Source: CAZMXS01 sp964570325
GTDB lineage: Bacteria > Verrucomicrobiota > Kiritimatiellia > CAIQIC01 > CAZMXS01
NCBI GenBank assembly: GCA_964570325.1
Contig: CAZMXS010000075.1
Coordinates: forward strand, 1-23,873
Direction of reading: 5' to 3'
DNA: 23,873 nt
Shown: positions 6,815 through 14,523 of the stretch, one piece after another
How the letters are laid out: every line of letters starts with the position of its first letter
How positions within the stretch are numbered: the first letter of the stretch is position 1
Notes under the pieces: generated by a model
Seen by the model: the letters and a program-made list of their open reading frames with translations, nothing else
What the model was told of the DNA's origin: nothing
The model's database searches: none
Translations under genes and position numbers: made by a program

Positions 6815-8680
6815 TCATAATTCACCCCGCTGGAATCGGCGCTGGGCGGGAATCTCGTCGGCTGTCAGGTGGCCGAGGTGGTCCGGGCCAATAGGCGGCC
6901 AGGCCAGTTCGGGATCGTTATTCGGGAAGAACGGCGGTTGCACGCAGGTGTAATAGGATGGCGGCAGCGCTTGGCAGAGCGTGTTGGACCAGGTGACCGT
7001 CCCCAACTCGACGTTGCCGTGAGTTACCACGTGAGCCAGGCCGGCTGTGGCTTTGATTGCGCCGCGCGGCAGTTCGTTGCCGACGATGTTCTGACCATCC
7101 GAACTGACATCAACAGCGGTTGTTCGGTTGACGATGCGATTGCGGAAAAGCGTGTTCCCGGGGCCCGCCGGCCAATACCAGTCCGGCACGTCCGCATCCT
7201 CCACCACGTTGCCCTCGAACAGGTTCATGAACACGTAGTTGCCGTGGATGGAGATGTCCGCCTGGGGTTGTCCGGAAACAGGATCGAGTGCGCGATTCGT
7301 GGAGAAGTTGTAGGCGAACACATTTCCGCTGGCGCCGCTGCCAACGCTCATGGAGTGGCGCAAATGGCTGAATTGGTTATCCTCAATCAGGCAATCGGAG
7401 GTGTGCCGGCCGCACGCCGCGCCGTAGCCCTGGCCGCCGCCGCCATAGACATGGGCGTGATGGAAATAACTCTCGCGGATCTCGCATTCATAACTGCGCT
7501 CCATCCAGACATGCGCTTTATAGGCCCGGTCGCTTTCCACGCGGCGCACCCAGCAGTTGACCGCGTATTTGAATTCGATCGTATGGCCGTCTACGGCGTC
7601 CTGTCGCGCGACATATAAATCTTCGATGCCGCTGCCACGCATCACCGCCAGTTTGCGCAGGCGCGGGTTGCGGCAGGGGTTGAAAGCGATTCGCAGCGGC
7701 CGATCCAGCGCCAATTGCCGGCGCGCGGTATCCACGGCCACCACCCGGAATATCTGGCCGGGCAGGCGTGCCTGCCACGCCTCGTTCAGGTTCCAGTCCG
7801 GCTCATTATCCTGATCAAGTTCCACGATGTCCCCGGCGGCGAATCCGGTAATGTTGGCGAGCGCGAGCACAGTCGAACCCTGCGCCAGCCCGCCGGTGAC
7901 CGCTTGCGGCCCGAAGGTTTGCTCGCTGTCCCAGCGCGCAATAGCAATGCAACGGCCGGCGGTGCCGGCGCCCTCGAAATGCAGGCGGGTGGCGGCCGCG
8001 CCATCCCCGCGCAGGATCATGCCGGACTTGAGATAGAGCGGCTGCGTGATGCGATAAGTTCCGGTCGGAAGGTAGACCACGCCGCCGCCGGGCAGGCTGT
8101 TGATTGCGTTGTGGATGGCGGCGGTGTCGTCATCGGCGCCATTGCCGCGCGCGCCGAATGTCCTGACGTTGGCCACCGCTGGGTAATTTGAAAAGGCGCC
8201 TGCGATGCCGGCCCGGGCCCATTTCGCGCGGGCGCCGGCCGGCAGATCCTGCACGGGCAGCAGCGCCTGGCGCGCATCCGCGATGCCATTTTCATCGCGG
8301 TCAATATCCGCGCGGCCGACACGGAAAAGCTGGACGCCGGCCGAATCCACGGTTCCGGTCCAGATGGCGCAGGACGCGCTGCGGGGCCGGATATTTTCGC
8401 CGGCCAGCCGCCAGTTCCGGACGGCGGGCGCGGCGCCGCAAGCCGCGGCATCGGTCCGGTAAATTTCGAAGACGCCCCCTGTCGCGCCCAAAGGATCGAA
8501 TTCAATGACCACCCGCCCGTTTGGTCCGGGCCGAATGCCGGAAATCAACGGCTGTGCCCCGGCCGGGTCGGCAACGGCCAGCCAACGGGAAAAAAGGAGC
8601 GCGCCGGCCAGCAGGCGGCGCGCGGCAATGACGGCAGGAACACGGAGGATCGCGACTACGTTTTTTTTCATGACCGGCAT
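6815..8680 (-). CDS. secreted right-handed beta-helix protein (pectate-lyase-3-like)
   Basis: This 621-residue protein begins with a basic, hydrophobic signal sequence ending near AGAQP (residue 42). Residues 46-122 look like a small beta-sandwich, and a calcium-loop-like DIDRDENGIADA follows at 125-136. From about 172 the Pectate_lyase_3 signature appears: VRTFGARGNGADDDTAAIHNAI, then GGGVVYLPTGTYRI. The rest reads as beta-helix turns with repeated N- and H-rich corners (NQFSHLRHSM, NYVFMNLFEGNVV, NTLFRNRIVN). It probably acts on or binds an extracellular polysaccharide, but catalytic residues of a known lyase or GH28 are not identifiable. In-frame ATGs are at 8680 and 8671, neither with its own Shine-Dalgarno, and an in-frame TAG at 8687-8689 excludes a longer form. 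Translation seems coupled to a leader ORF. Confidence 0.85.
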   Translation of the reverse strand: MPVMKKNVVAILRVPAVIAARRLLAGALLFSRWLAVADPAGAQPLISGIRPGPNGRVVIEFDPLGATGGVFEIYRTDAAACGAAPAVRNWRLAGENIRPRSASCAIWTGTVDSAGVQLFRVGRADIDRDENGIADARQALLPVQDLPAGARAKWARAGIAGAFSNYPAVANVRTFGARGNGADDDTAAIHNAINSLPGGGVVYLPTGTYRITQPLYLKSGMILRGDGAAATRLHFEGAGTAGRCIAIARWDSEQTFGPQAVTGGLAQGSTVLALANITGFAAGDIVELDQDNEPDWNLNEAWQARLPGQIFRVVAVDTARRQLALDRPLRIAFNPCRNPRLRKLAVMRGSGIEDLYVARQDAVDGHTIEFKYAVNCWVRRVESDRAYKAHVWMERSYECEIRESYFHHAHVYGGGGQGYGAACGRHTSDCLIEDNQFSHLRHSMSVGSGASGNVFAYNFSTNRALDPVSGQPQADISIHGNYVFMNLFEGNVVEDADVPDWYWPAGPGNTLFRNRIVNRTTAVDVSSDGQNIVGNELPRGAIKATAGLAHVVTHGNVELGTVTWSNTLCQALPPSYYTCVQPPFFPNNDPELAWPPIGPDHLGHLTADEIPAQRRFQRGEL

Positions 8681-8723
8681 CAGGCTCTAATTCTCTGAAC
8701 GTGTGTCCTCACCGCGATCCTCC
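8644..8723 (-). promoter_or_regulatory. 11-bp inverted repeat able to sequester the leader Shine-Dalgarno
   Basis: In the messenger of the beta-helix gene, GGAGGATCGCG (8723 down to 8713) is perfectly complementary to CGCGATCCTCC (8654 down to 8644), 58 nt apart. The first arm contains GGAGG, the only good ribosome-binding site in the leader. The second arm lies within early codons (V-A-I-L) of the gene. Pairing would hide the ribosome-binding site. The sequence shows the complementarity; a regulatory effect is inference. Confidence 0.5.
8680..8712 (-). CDS. 10-codon leader ORF coupled to the beta-helix gene
   Basis: A GTG at 8712-8710 lies 6 nt after a perfect GGAGG (8723-8719) and opens a 10-residue frame, MRTHVQRIRA. 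Its TGA (8682-8680) overlaps the ATG of the beta-helix gene by one base (TGATG). The layout is typical of translational coupling by re-initiation. It could be chance, but it would explain why the large gene has no Shine-Dalgarno of its own. Confidence 0.4.
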   Translation of the reverse strand: MRTHVQRIRA

Positions 8724-8923
8724 ACGCGAGATTGTTTAATGAGCAAAAAATGTGCCAGCTTCGCATTTACTGGAAAACATGGGCAATCCAACGGCGTAGC
8801 TTTTCTGTTTTGAGAAACTGTGGGCGAAATTGGATAGCCGACAATGTCGAGCGGCTATGCGCGCCGCCGCGCCCGCGCCCCTGCGGATCGGAATGACCGG
8901 CTTGCTATTTTGCGCCGCGCAGT

Positions 8924-8969
8924 GGTTGCCAAGGGGCAACCTTGACAATCGGCGCTCGCGATTTAGGAT
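8924..8969 (+). promoter_or_regulatory. sigma70-like promoter with abutting inverted repeat
   Basis: TTGACA (8942-8947), 16 bp, then TAGGAT (8964-8969) forms a good vegetative promoter about 53 nt before the ATG at 9023. A perfect 7-bp inverted repeat, GGTTGCC (8924-8930) and GGCAACC (8935-8941), ends exactly at the -35 box, so it could be an operator. The rest of the 342-bp divergent gap (8681-9022) contains the beta-helix leader and otherwise nothing gene-like that I can support. Confidence 0.6.
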
Positions 8970-9022
8970 GGCCGCGGGCAGGACATGTTGCAGCGATTAC
9001 GGCGGTTAAAGGAGGATTCAGT

Positions 9023-10303
9023 ATGAAATTGTTTTTTACCAGTCTGCTTCTGCTCATATCGTTAACGGCCGCCTTGGCCAACCCATCCACCTGGCTTGTG
9101 GGAAGATGGCAGGGCGACGCGGCTCTAGCCCGCCAGGAGAACAATGACCCGGCTGCGGCGGAGCGCATCGCCGTGATGGGCAACATTTACATGGAGTTCA
9201 CGCCGACGCGTTATATTACGGGAGTACTCCTCCCGGCCGGGGATGGAGTTGAAGCCGACAGCGTGGATGTTGGCATATACAAGGTGAAATCCGCGCGCCC
9301 GGACACCATAACCATTGAGATTCAGAGCGAGTCGGGCGAATCGGAGGAAATCGTGGTGGAGTGTATTGACCGCGATCACATCCGGTTGCCGGATGCGAAA
9401 GATGGCTCTCTTTACTTGAAACGGATTGAGGCCCTGCCTGATGCCATTCGGGAAGCAGCGCGGGCCCGTTCCCGAGAGTTGCCGATGCCGACGGCACCGG
9501 CAGCGCTCAGCCCCAGGCCCACAGGAGATGCGATCCAGGACGCGATCTTGGGCACCTGGGTGTTGTCCGATGGCACCGCATCCACGCGCCTGGTTTTTGA
9601 GGCGGATGGAACCGTCAGCCTGGGCACGGACACGGCGCGTTCGCGTGGGCGGTTCCGGCTGAACACGATGACGCAGCCGGTTGAACTGGACCTGCTGGAT
9701 ATGCGCCGAGCTGGAACGGACGCGCCGGAACAGGTTGCAGGGATTGTTGAGTTCACGGGGCCGGACACGCTTCGAATCTGCGCCGAGCGCTTGCCCGCCG
9801 GCGCCCGGGATGCCGCAAGTCGGCGGCCCCGTGAGTTCGCGGACTCGGACGCAACCCTGGTCTTTACGCGCGAGAAAAAAGCGTTGCCGCCGCCCGTCGC
9901 CCGGTCGGCCGCTCCGCCGCGCGCGGGCGAACCGGCTGACTTTTCCGGCGCCTGGCGCTTTAACTTTGAGTTCATGCGCAATACCCGCAATCCGGATGAG
10001 GGCATGCACAACTGGTTTGGATTTGATGTCCAATTGACGCAAGATGGCGACACGGTCACGGGCCGGATGAGCGGCGGGCAGGTGTCTGGCGTGATTCGTG
10101 CGCGCGCCGCGGGCGATGGATTGGTCGGCACCATGCGACTTTCGTGGGACAACCATGACTGGCAGGTGTTGGCTCTGCGAATGCCCGCCGGCGCTTGGGA
10201 GGGCGAGGGGATCGCGATCTTTGCGCCGCGGCCCGAGGGGGATGATGAGCGGCATATTTACTTCATCAAGGCCGTCCGGCGGACGGAGGGGGCGGCGCGA
10301 TGA
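9023..10303 (+). CDS. secreted protein with three lipocalin-like beta domains, function unknown
   Basis: This 426-residue protein has a clear signal peptide (cleavage near ALA-NP, residue 19). Three domains, each opening with a G/S-x-W pattern, follow: LVGRWQG (about 25-135), ILGTWVL (about 175-284) and FSGAWRF (about 307-424). The middle domain resembles the planctomycete-rich TIGR03067 type, with VELDLLDM, IVEFTGPDTLRICAE and RRPREF. The others show the antiparallel pattern of lipocalin-like folds (QDGDTVTGRM, DGLVGTMRLSW, IYFIKAVRR). Proline- and alanine-rich linkers separate them. The in-frame region upstream is open, but GGAGG at 9011-9015, 7 nt before ATG 9023, sets the start. Its TGA overlaps the next ATG by 4 bases, so the two products probably act together. 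A binding role in the envelope is plausible but unproven. Confidence 0.8.
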   Translation: MKLFFTSLLLLISLTAALANPSTWLVGRWQGDAALARQENNDPAAAERIAVMGNIYMEFTPTRYITGVLLPAGDGVEADSVDVGIYKVKSARPDTITIEIQSESGESEEIVVECIDRDHIRLPDAKDGSLYLKRIEALPDAIREAARARSRELPMPTAPAALSPRPTGDAIQDAILGTWVLSDGTASTRLVFEADGTVSLGTDTARSRGRFRLNTMTQPVELDLLDMRRAGTDAPEQVAGIVEFTGPDTLRICAERLPAGARDAASRRPREFADSDATLVFTREKKALPPPVARSAAPPRAGEPADFSGAWRFNFEFMRNTRNPDEGMHNWFGFDVQLTQDGDTVTGRMSGGQVSGVIRARAAGDGLVGTMRLSWDNHDWQVLALRMPAGAWEGEGIAIFAPRPEGDDERHIYFIKAVRRTEGAAR

Positions 10304-11604
10304 GAAACCATTGGCGGCGGAGCGGATGGTTGGTCGGTTGCGCTTTGATGCTGGCGCCGCCCGCCGAAGCCCAGAACTGGAGCGAGGCGTTGCTGGGCGC
10401 GCCGGCGCGCACGCCGGAAGAACAACGATTGCGGGAGTGCCTGGTGGCCGGCCGCTTGCAGGCGGGCGTGGACGATTGGCGGTTGGCGCTGGAGCGCGAT
10501 CCGCACAACGACCGCTTGCGTTTTGGGTTGGGGCTGCTGCAATTCCTGCGCGCGGGCGAGCAATTGGCCCAGTCCTGGTATCGCTATGGCCTGCGGGCGG
10601 AAGACGACGCGGCCGGTTTTGTCCCCTTCCTGCGCCTGGTCATTCCCCCCAATCCGGAACCGGAGACAATCCGCCACGCGGATGCGCGCCGCGTGCTGGC
10701 GGACTTGCAGGCCGGCCTGATCGCCTGCGAAGCCACTCTGGCGGGCATCCAGGACGACGCCATGGAGTTGAGTGTTCCGGTCGGACTGATCCGCATGGAT
10801 ATTGACGGCGACGGTGAATGTGCCGACGAGGAGTGCATGGCGCGCGTCTACGCGGCGTTGCTGGGCCGTGGCGCGAACCGCAACGCCGCAGCCGCGCCGC
10901 TGCCGGAGTTCCTGATCCGGTTTGACGCCGGTGATGTCCGCTGGTTGCGCGGATATTGCCACCTGCTCAACGGCATGCTCGATTTTTGGCTGGCGCACGA
11001 TGACGCGGCGTTGTTTGCCAGCACGGCGCACTTGTTCTTCCCGCGGCCTGCGACGCCCTACACTTTTCTGGTCGAGCGCCGCCCCTCCGCCAAGGGGCGG
11101 CCGGACGTCATGGAAACAATCCTCGACGCGGCGGCGTTTATTCACCTGCTCAATCTCCCGGTTTCTGACGCCGGGCGGATGCGCGCGGCCCGCGAGCATT
11201 TCCAACGAATGACCGCTTTGAGCCGCGAGTCCTGGCAGTTGATCATGGCCGAGACGGACGATAATCAGGAATGGATTCCCAATCCGCGCCAGCAAAGCGT
11301 GATTCCGGGGGCGCGGGTGACGGAGCCGATGGTGGCGGCCTGGCAGCGGATGCTGGATGAATTGGACGCCATCCTGGAAGGCCGCAAGCTGGCGCCGTTC
11401 TGGCGCGGTACGGCGCGCCGCGGGATAAACGTGGCCCGCTTCTTCGAGGAGCCGCGGACGTTTGACCTGGTGCTGTTGATCCAGGGCACCGGCGCCGCGC
11501 CGTATCTGGAGGATGGCCCCGTCACGGAAAGCGCGTTCTGGGAGAATGTGCTGTCCGCTTTCGGCCGCGGGGGCTTTTTCCCCTATGCCATCTGGTTCAA
11601 CTGA
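10300..11604 (+). CDS. secreted protein of unknown function with an EF-hand-like loop
   Basis: I do not recognise a characterised family. The 434-residue product starts with a signal peptide (MRNHWRR then a hydrophobic run, cleavage near AEA-QN at 24-25). An early helical segment (about 38-80) with VDDWRLALERDPHNDRLRF resembles a tetratricopeptide-like pair. Near residues 166-177 is MDIDGDGECADEE, an EF-hand-like calcium loop. RFDAGDVRWLRGYCHLLNG, a Trp- and His-rich helix, follows at about 207-225. The rest is helical, with no transmembrane segments. ATG 10300 overlaps the stop of the upstream gene in ATGA, which indicates translational coupling, and no separate promoter is seen. The pair lies between two genes on the opposite strand, so it forms a two-gene transcription unit. 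Confidence 0.75.
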   Translation: MRNHWRRSGWLVGCALMLAPPAEAQNWSEALLGAPARTPEEQRLRECLVAGRLQAGVDDWRLALERDPHNDRLRFGLGLLQFLRAGEQLAQSWYRYGLRAEDDAAGFVPFLRLVIPPNPEPETIRHADARRVLADLQAGLIACEATLAGIQDDAMELSVPVGLIRMDIDGDGECADEECMARVYAALLGRGANRNAAAAPLPEFLIRFDAGDVRWLRGYCHLLNGMLDFWLAHDDAALFASTAHLFFPRPATPYTFLVERRPSAKGRPDVMETILDAAAFIHLLNLPVSDAGRMRAAREHFQRMTALSRESWQLIMAETDDNQEWIPNPRQQSVIPGARVTEPMVAAWQRMLDELDAILEGRKLAPFWRGTARRGINVARFFEEPRTFDLVLLIQGTGAAPYLEDGPVTESAFWENVLSAFGRGGFFPYAIWFN

Positions 11605-11608
11605 CGAA

Positions 11609-11626
11609 CGCCTGATCCCCCAGGCG
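11609..11626 (+). terminator. hairpin after the two-gene secreted-protein unit
   Basis: CGCCTG (11609-11614) and CAGGCG (11621-11626) form a 6-bp stem with a 6-nt loop just 5 nt after the stop at 11604. Only a short GATTTG follows, so it is a weak intrinsic terminator at best. The rest of the 161-bp convergent gap shows no gene. Confidence 0.3.
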
Positions 11627-11765
11627 GATTTGCAGAAGGACAAACCACGAGCCGCCCCTTTCGATTGCGCGGCATCGGGGTCGGGTTTTTCACCGAGACC
11701 ATCCCGGCCGGCGGCTCTGCGCAGACGCGTCGCCCTTCCTTTGCGGCAAGCGCGGAAGGCTCATT

Positions 11766-13499
11766 TCAAACGTCCAGATGGGTTCGCTCCAGCATGCTGC
11801 CCAGTTTGTTGACAATGGCTTTTTCCTGTTTGTCGTTCAGGTTGAGAATTTCTTTCAGGCCGAGCGCCAGATGCGGGATATACATTTCGATATAGCTGCG
11901 CTTGCGGTCGGCCTCGGCCTGGCGGCGCCGACGGCTGAGGTAGACCGCCAACTGGCGCCCGCATTCCTGGAGCGCAAAGGTGAACTCCTTGATGATCTCC
12001 GGGTAATGCGCGATGGCCTCCTTGCTTTCGCTTGTGAACGGCACCCAGACGCTGGCCATGTGAAGCAGGATCACAACCGGTCCGAGCGGTAAAGCGCCCT
12101 TGGGCTGCGAGAGGCCGTAGGCTTTCCAGTTGACGTCCGTGACGGCGTCGGTCATCGCGCAGGCGCCGGCTTGGTAGAGCAGGGGCACGCGATTGGCAAA
12201 ACGCAATACGCGCACGGGATCCTCGGCCGATAGTTCCTGGTTTTCGCCCGGCTTGACATAGGCGATGCCGGCCTCGACCTGGAAGGGATTCCCGCGGTAC
12301 ACCTCGGGGTCGCGTGTCACGGCGGCGTAGAAATCCGCGGTGATTTCCTTCTTCAGGCCGGCGAGAATCTGCTCCTCGCCGATCGGCGAGAGGCAGTCCG
12401 TCGGCGGCCGCATCAGCTTGGTTTCGTTGAGCGCCTTGAACAACGCCTCGCTCTCCTGGTGGGCGATGCGGGTTGGGTTGGCCTTCGGGTTCAGGCCGGC
12501 GCGCTCGCAGATTTCCAGCGCGGAATTGGTGCTCACGCGCGAGAAATCGGTTGCCAGCGCCGAACGCAGCGTGCGCGCGGCGGTGTCCTTCAGCATCTGC
12601 ATCAGGACGCCGAGTTCGACGCCGTGCGGATGCGGCTTGATCTCCGTCGGCGGCGTTGGCAGGGTCTTGACCGCGCGGCGGTAAGTGAGCCATTGTCCGG
12701 CAGCGGCCGGCGTCGGCTCGGGGTTGTCCGCCGTGGCCGGCGCGCCCGCCTTGGCGCCCGTTTTCGCAGGCTCTTCCTTCTTCATCAGAGTGAGCCGGTA
12801 ATGCAACTGCAGATGCGGATTAACGATTGCGCACTGCTTGAGATATTCATCCACGGAGAGCCGGCCGCGGACATAGGCGGCCTCCATATCAATGGTCACG
12901 CAAGTGCCGTGCCGGGACTCCACGGGCGTGGACGCCGCGCCCTCGTCCTCCGCGGCCGGGTAAAAGACGGGCAACCAGTCCGTTTCCTCGTCCGCGAGGA
13001 TCATCGGCTTGTTTGTGCGCGTGTCAATCTGGACCTCCATCCGGTGCGCCTTTTTCGCGCTCTTGATCCGCGACAAAATGCGGGTCGAGGTGCCCGTGGT
13101 CAACTGGCCGTACATGCCCGCCGCGCTGATGCCGATGCCCTGCTGGCCGCGCGACATGCGCAGACGGTGAAACTTCGAGCCATAGAGAAGCTTTGCGAAA
13201 ATCTTGGGAATTTGCGTGCGGACAATCCCGGGACCGTTGTCGGTGACGCTGACGCGGAATCGGTCCTCGGCGATCTGCGCGATATCCACGCTGATCTCGG
13301 GCAGGATGCCGGCCTCCTCGCAGGCGTCGAGCGAATTGTCCACCGCCTCCTTGACAGCGGTCAGCAGGGCCTTGCGCGGGCTGTCGAACCCGAGCAGATG
13401 CCGGTTTTTTAGAAAAAACTCCGAAACAGCAATTTCGCGCTGTTTCTGCGCCATGCTTTCGGCGGTTTCGGCGCCGCCGCGATTCTGATTCTTGGCCAT
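11766..13499 (-). CDS. top6B: DNA topoisomerase VI subunit B (archaeal type)
   Basis: This 577-residue protein is the ATPase subunit of a type IIB topoisomerase, which pairs with the Spo11-like A subunit to pass one duplex through another. The GHKL/Bergerat site is complete: EAVDNSLDA (51-59, catalytic Glu and Asn), DNGPGI (87-92) and SRGQQGIG (116-123). An H2TH domain lies near 322-365 (STNSALEICERAGL). The transducer has EIKPHPHGVE (286-295), CLSPIGEEQI (369-378), YRGNPFQVEAGIAY (401-414), RFANRVPLLY (433-442) and NWKAYG (457-462), whose K459 is the expected switch lysine. A Pro/Ala/Lys-rich insert at about 241-268 is unusual. Start ATG 13499 has GAGGTGG just upstream. No A-subunit gene adjoins it: the downstream neighbour is convergent and the upstream one divergent. 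Topo VI is common in archaea and patchy in bacteria. Confidence 0.93.
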   Translation of the reverse strand: MAKNQNRGGAETAESMAQKQREIAVSEFFLKNRHLLGFDSPRKALLTAVKEAVDNSLDACEEAGILPEISVDIAQIAEDRFRVSVTDNGPGIVRTQIPKIFAKLLYGSKFHRLRMSRGQQGIGISAAGMYGQLTTGTSTRILSRIKSAKKAHRMEVQIDTRTNKPMILADEETDWLPVFYPAAEDEGAASTPVESRHGTCVTIDMEAAYVRGRLSVDEYLKQCAIVNPHLQLHYRLTLMKKEEPAKTGAKAGAPATADNPEPTPAAAGQWLTYRRAVKTLPTPPTEIKPHPHGVELGVLMQMLKDTAARTLRSALATDFSRVSTNSALEICERAGLNPKANPTRIAHQESEALFKALNETKLMRPPTDCLSPIGEEQILAGLKKEITADFYAAVTRDPEVYRGNPFQVEAGIAYVKPGENQELSAEDPVRVLRFANRVPLLYQAGACAMTDAVTDVNWKAYGLSQPKGALPLGPVVILLHMASVWVPFTSESKEAIAHYPEIIKEFTFALQECGRQLAVYLSRRRRQAEADRKRSYIEMYIPHLALGLKEILNLNDKQEKAIVNKLGSMLERTHLDV

Positions 13500-13527
13500 G
13501 ATCCACCTCGGGACAAAATAAAGCGTT

Positions 13528-13556
13528 AAATTAGCGGGGGAACCCCGCCAGTGCAA
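13528..13556 (-). promoter_or_regulatory. candidate top6B promoter with a palindrome in the spacer
   Basis: On the minus strand TTGCAC (13556-13551), 17 bp, then TAATTT (13533-13528) would start RNA about 20 nt before the ATG. The spacer is almost filled by the inverted repeat GCGGGG (13534-13539), GAA, CCCCGC (13543-13548). A hairpin or operator between the -35 and -10 boxes is suggestive of control, but the boxes themselves are only moderate matches. Confidence 0.35.
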
Positions 13557-13716
13557 GCGGGGGATGCGGGCTGTGCTATCCCGGCCCGCTTCATGCAACA
13601 ACCCTTTCTTATCTCCGCGCCGGTCCCGGATGAGCGCCCACGGCTTCCATTTACCGCTGACCGTCTCGGCCGGCGGCAAGGCGGAAATCCGGGCAGCGAA
13701 AAATGCAGCAAGAGAA

Positions 13717-13745
13717 TTGCAGTGACCGCGCGGCCGCCGTATGAT
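13717..13745 (+). promoter_or_regulatory. promoter of the PsiE-like gene, placed for a leaderless transcript
   Basis: TTGCAG (13717-13722), 17 bp, then TATGAT (13740-13745, five of six). The -10 box ends 6 nt before the ATG at 13752, so the RNA would begin at or next to the start codon. No Shine-Dalgarno is present. Confidence 0.5.
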
Positions 13746-13751
13746 TTAGAC

Positions 13752-14231
13752 ATGAGTAACGAGAATTGCACCAAGCCGTTTGCCCGAATACTGAACCTGT
13801 TCAATCGCGTGGAGCGTGTTTTCTTTGTCGCGCTGCTGACCATGATGGCGCTCGCGATTTTCCTGGCGATCATTGAACTGGCCGTGGTGCTGGGGGCGGA
13901 ACTGATGAAGCCGCCTCGATTCCTGCTGGATATCACCAAGTTGCTGGATGTTTTTGGTTTCTTCCTGATCGTGTTGATCGGCATCGAACTGCTGCATTCC
14001 GTCAAGGCCTACCTGGTCGAGGATGCCTTGCATGTGGAGGTGATCCTGCTGGTGGCCATGATTGCCGTGGCGCGGAAGGTGGTGCTGCTGGATTTGAAGA
14101 CAACTCCCAGCGAAATGCTGTACGGAATCGCGGCGCTGGTCGTTGCGCTGGCGAGCGGGTATTACCTGGTGCGGTATGCTCGTCGGCCGGGAGGCCGAGA
14201 ACTGCCGGGAGCTAACGGGAAGGAAGCATAA
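13752..14231 (+). CDS. PsiE-like four-helix membrane protein
   Basis: This 159-residue inner-membrane protein has four hydrophobic segments (about 24-48, 63-82, 93-111 and 119-140). It resembles the phosphate-starvation-inducible PsiE family: VERVFFVALLTMMALAI in helix 1, LLDVFGFFLIVLIGIELL in helix 2, and HVEVILLVAMIAVARKVV in helix 3, the last being a hallmark stretch of PsiE. The frame is open back to 13551, but ATG 13752 directly precedes the conserved part and has a promoter at the right distance. The biochemical role of PsiE is unknown. The next gene starts 1 nt after its stop region, using a Shine-Dalgarno inside this gene's last codons, so the two are co-expressed. Confidence 0.8.
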   Translation: MSNENCTKPFARILNLFNRVERVFFVALLTMMALAIFLAIIELAVVLGAELMKPPRFLLDITKLLDVFGFFLIVLIGIELLHSVKAYLVEDALHVEVILLVAMIAVARKVVLLDLKTTPSEMLYGIAALVVALASGYYLVRYARRPGGRELPGANGKEA

Positions 14232-14232
14232 T

Positions 14233-14517
14233 ATGGTTACCGCATTGGTGTTGCTGAATGTGGAGCGCGACCGGATCAATAAAGTGGCGGAAACATTGAC
14301 TGAAATGCCCGGCGTGACAGAGGTCTTTTCGGTAGCCGGGCGCTATGATCTGGCGGCCATTATCCGGGTGAAGAACAACGAGGATCTGGCCGATGTCGTT
14401 ACGCGGCACATGCTGGCGGTGGACGGCATCACCAAGTCCGAGACGCTGATCGCCTTCAAGGTCTTTTCACGGCACGACATCGAGGGCATGTTCTCGATCG
14501 GCGCCGATGAGAAATAG
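14233..14517 (+). CDS. stand-alone Lrp/AsnC ligand-binding (RAM) domain protein
   Basis: This 94-residue protein equals the C-terminal effector domain of Lrp/AsnC regulators without the DNA-binding helix-turn-helix. It starts MVTALVLLNVERDRI, continues PGVTEVFSVAGRYDLAAIIRVKN, and ends with ADVVTRHMLAVDGITKSETLIAF, the beta-alpha-beta-beta-alpha-beta RAM fold that oligomerises and binds amino acids. Such small proteins may modulate full-length Lrp paralogues or sense metabolites. ATG 14233 is preceded by AAGGAAG at the end of the PsiE-like gene. The stop at 14517 is 6 nt before the HemW start, so the three genes form an operon. Confidence 0.9.
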   Translation: MVTALVLLNVERDRINKVAETLTEMPGVTEVFSVAGRYDLAAIIRVKNNEDLADVVTRHMLAVDGITKSETLIAFKVFSRHDIEGMFSIGADEK

Positions 14518-14523
14518 TCCGGG

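Noticed and set aside
8736..8948. Minus-strand 70-codon frame in the divergent gap
   Set aside because: It covers the promoter and inverted repeat of the next gene, has no ribosome-binding site and shows no family resemblance.
10258..11643. Long minus-strand frame of 461 codons opposite the EF-hand-like protein
   Set aside because: The plus-strand gene has a signal peptide, a coupled start and a calcium loop; the antisense frame has shadow composition only.
14233..14517. Full Lrp/AsnC transcription regulator
   Set aside because: The DNA-binding helix-turn-helix is absent, and the upstream sequence in this frame overlaps the PsiE-like gene.
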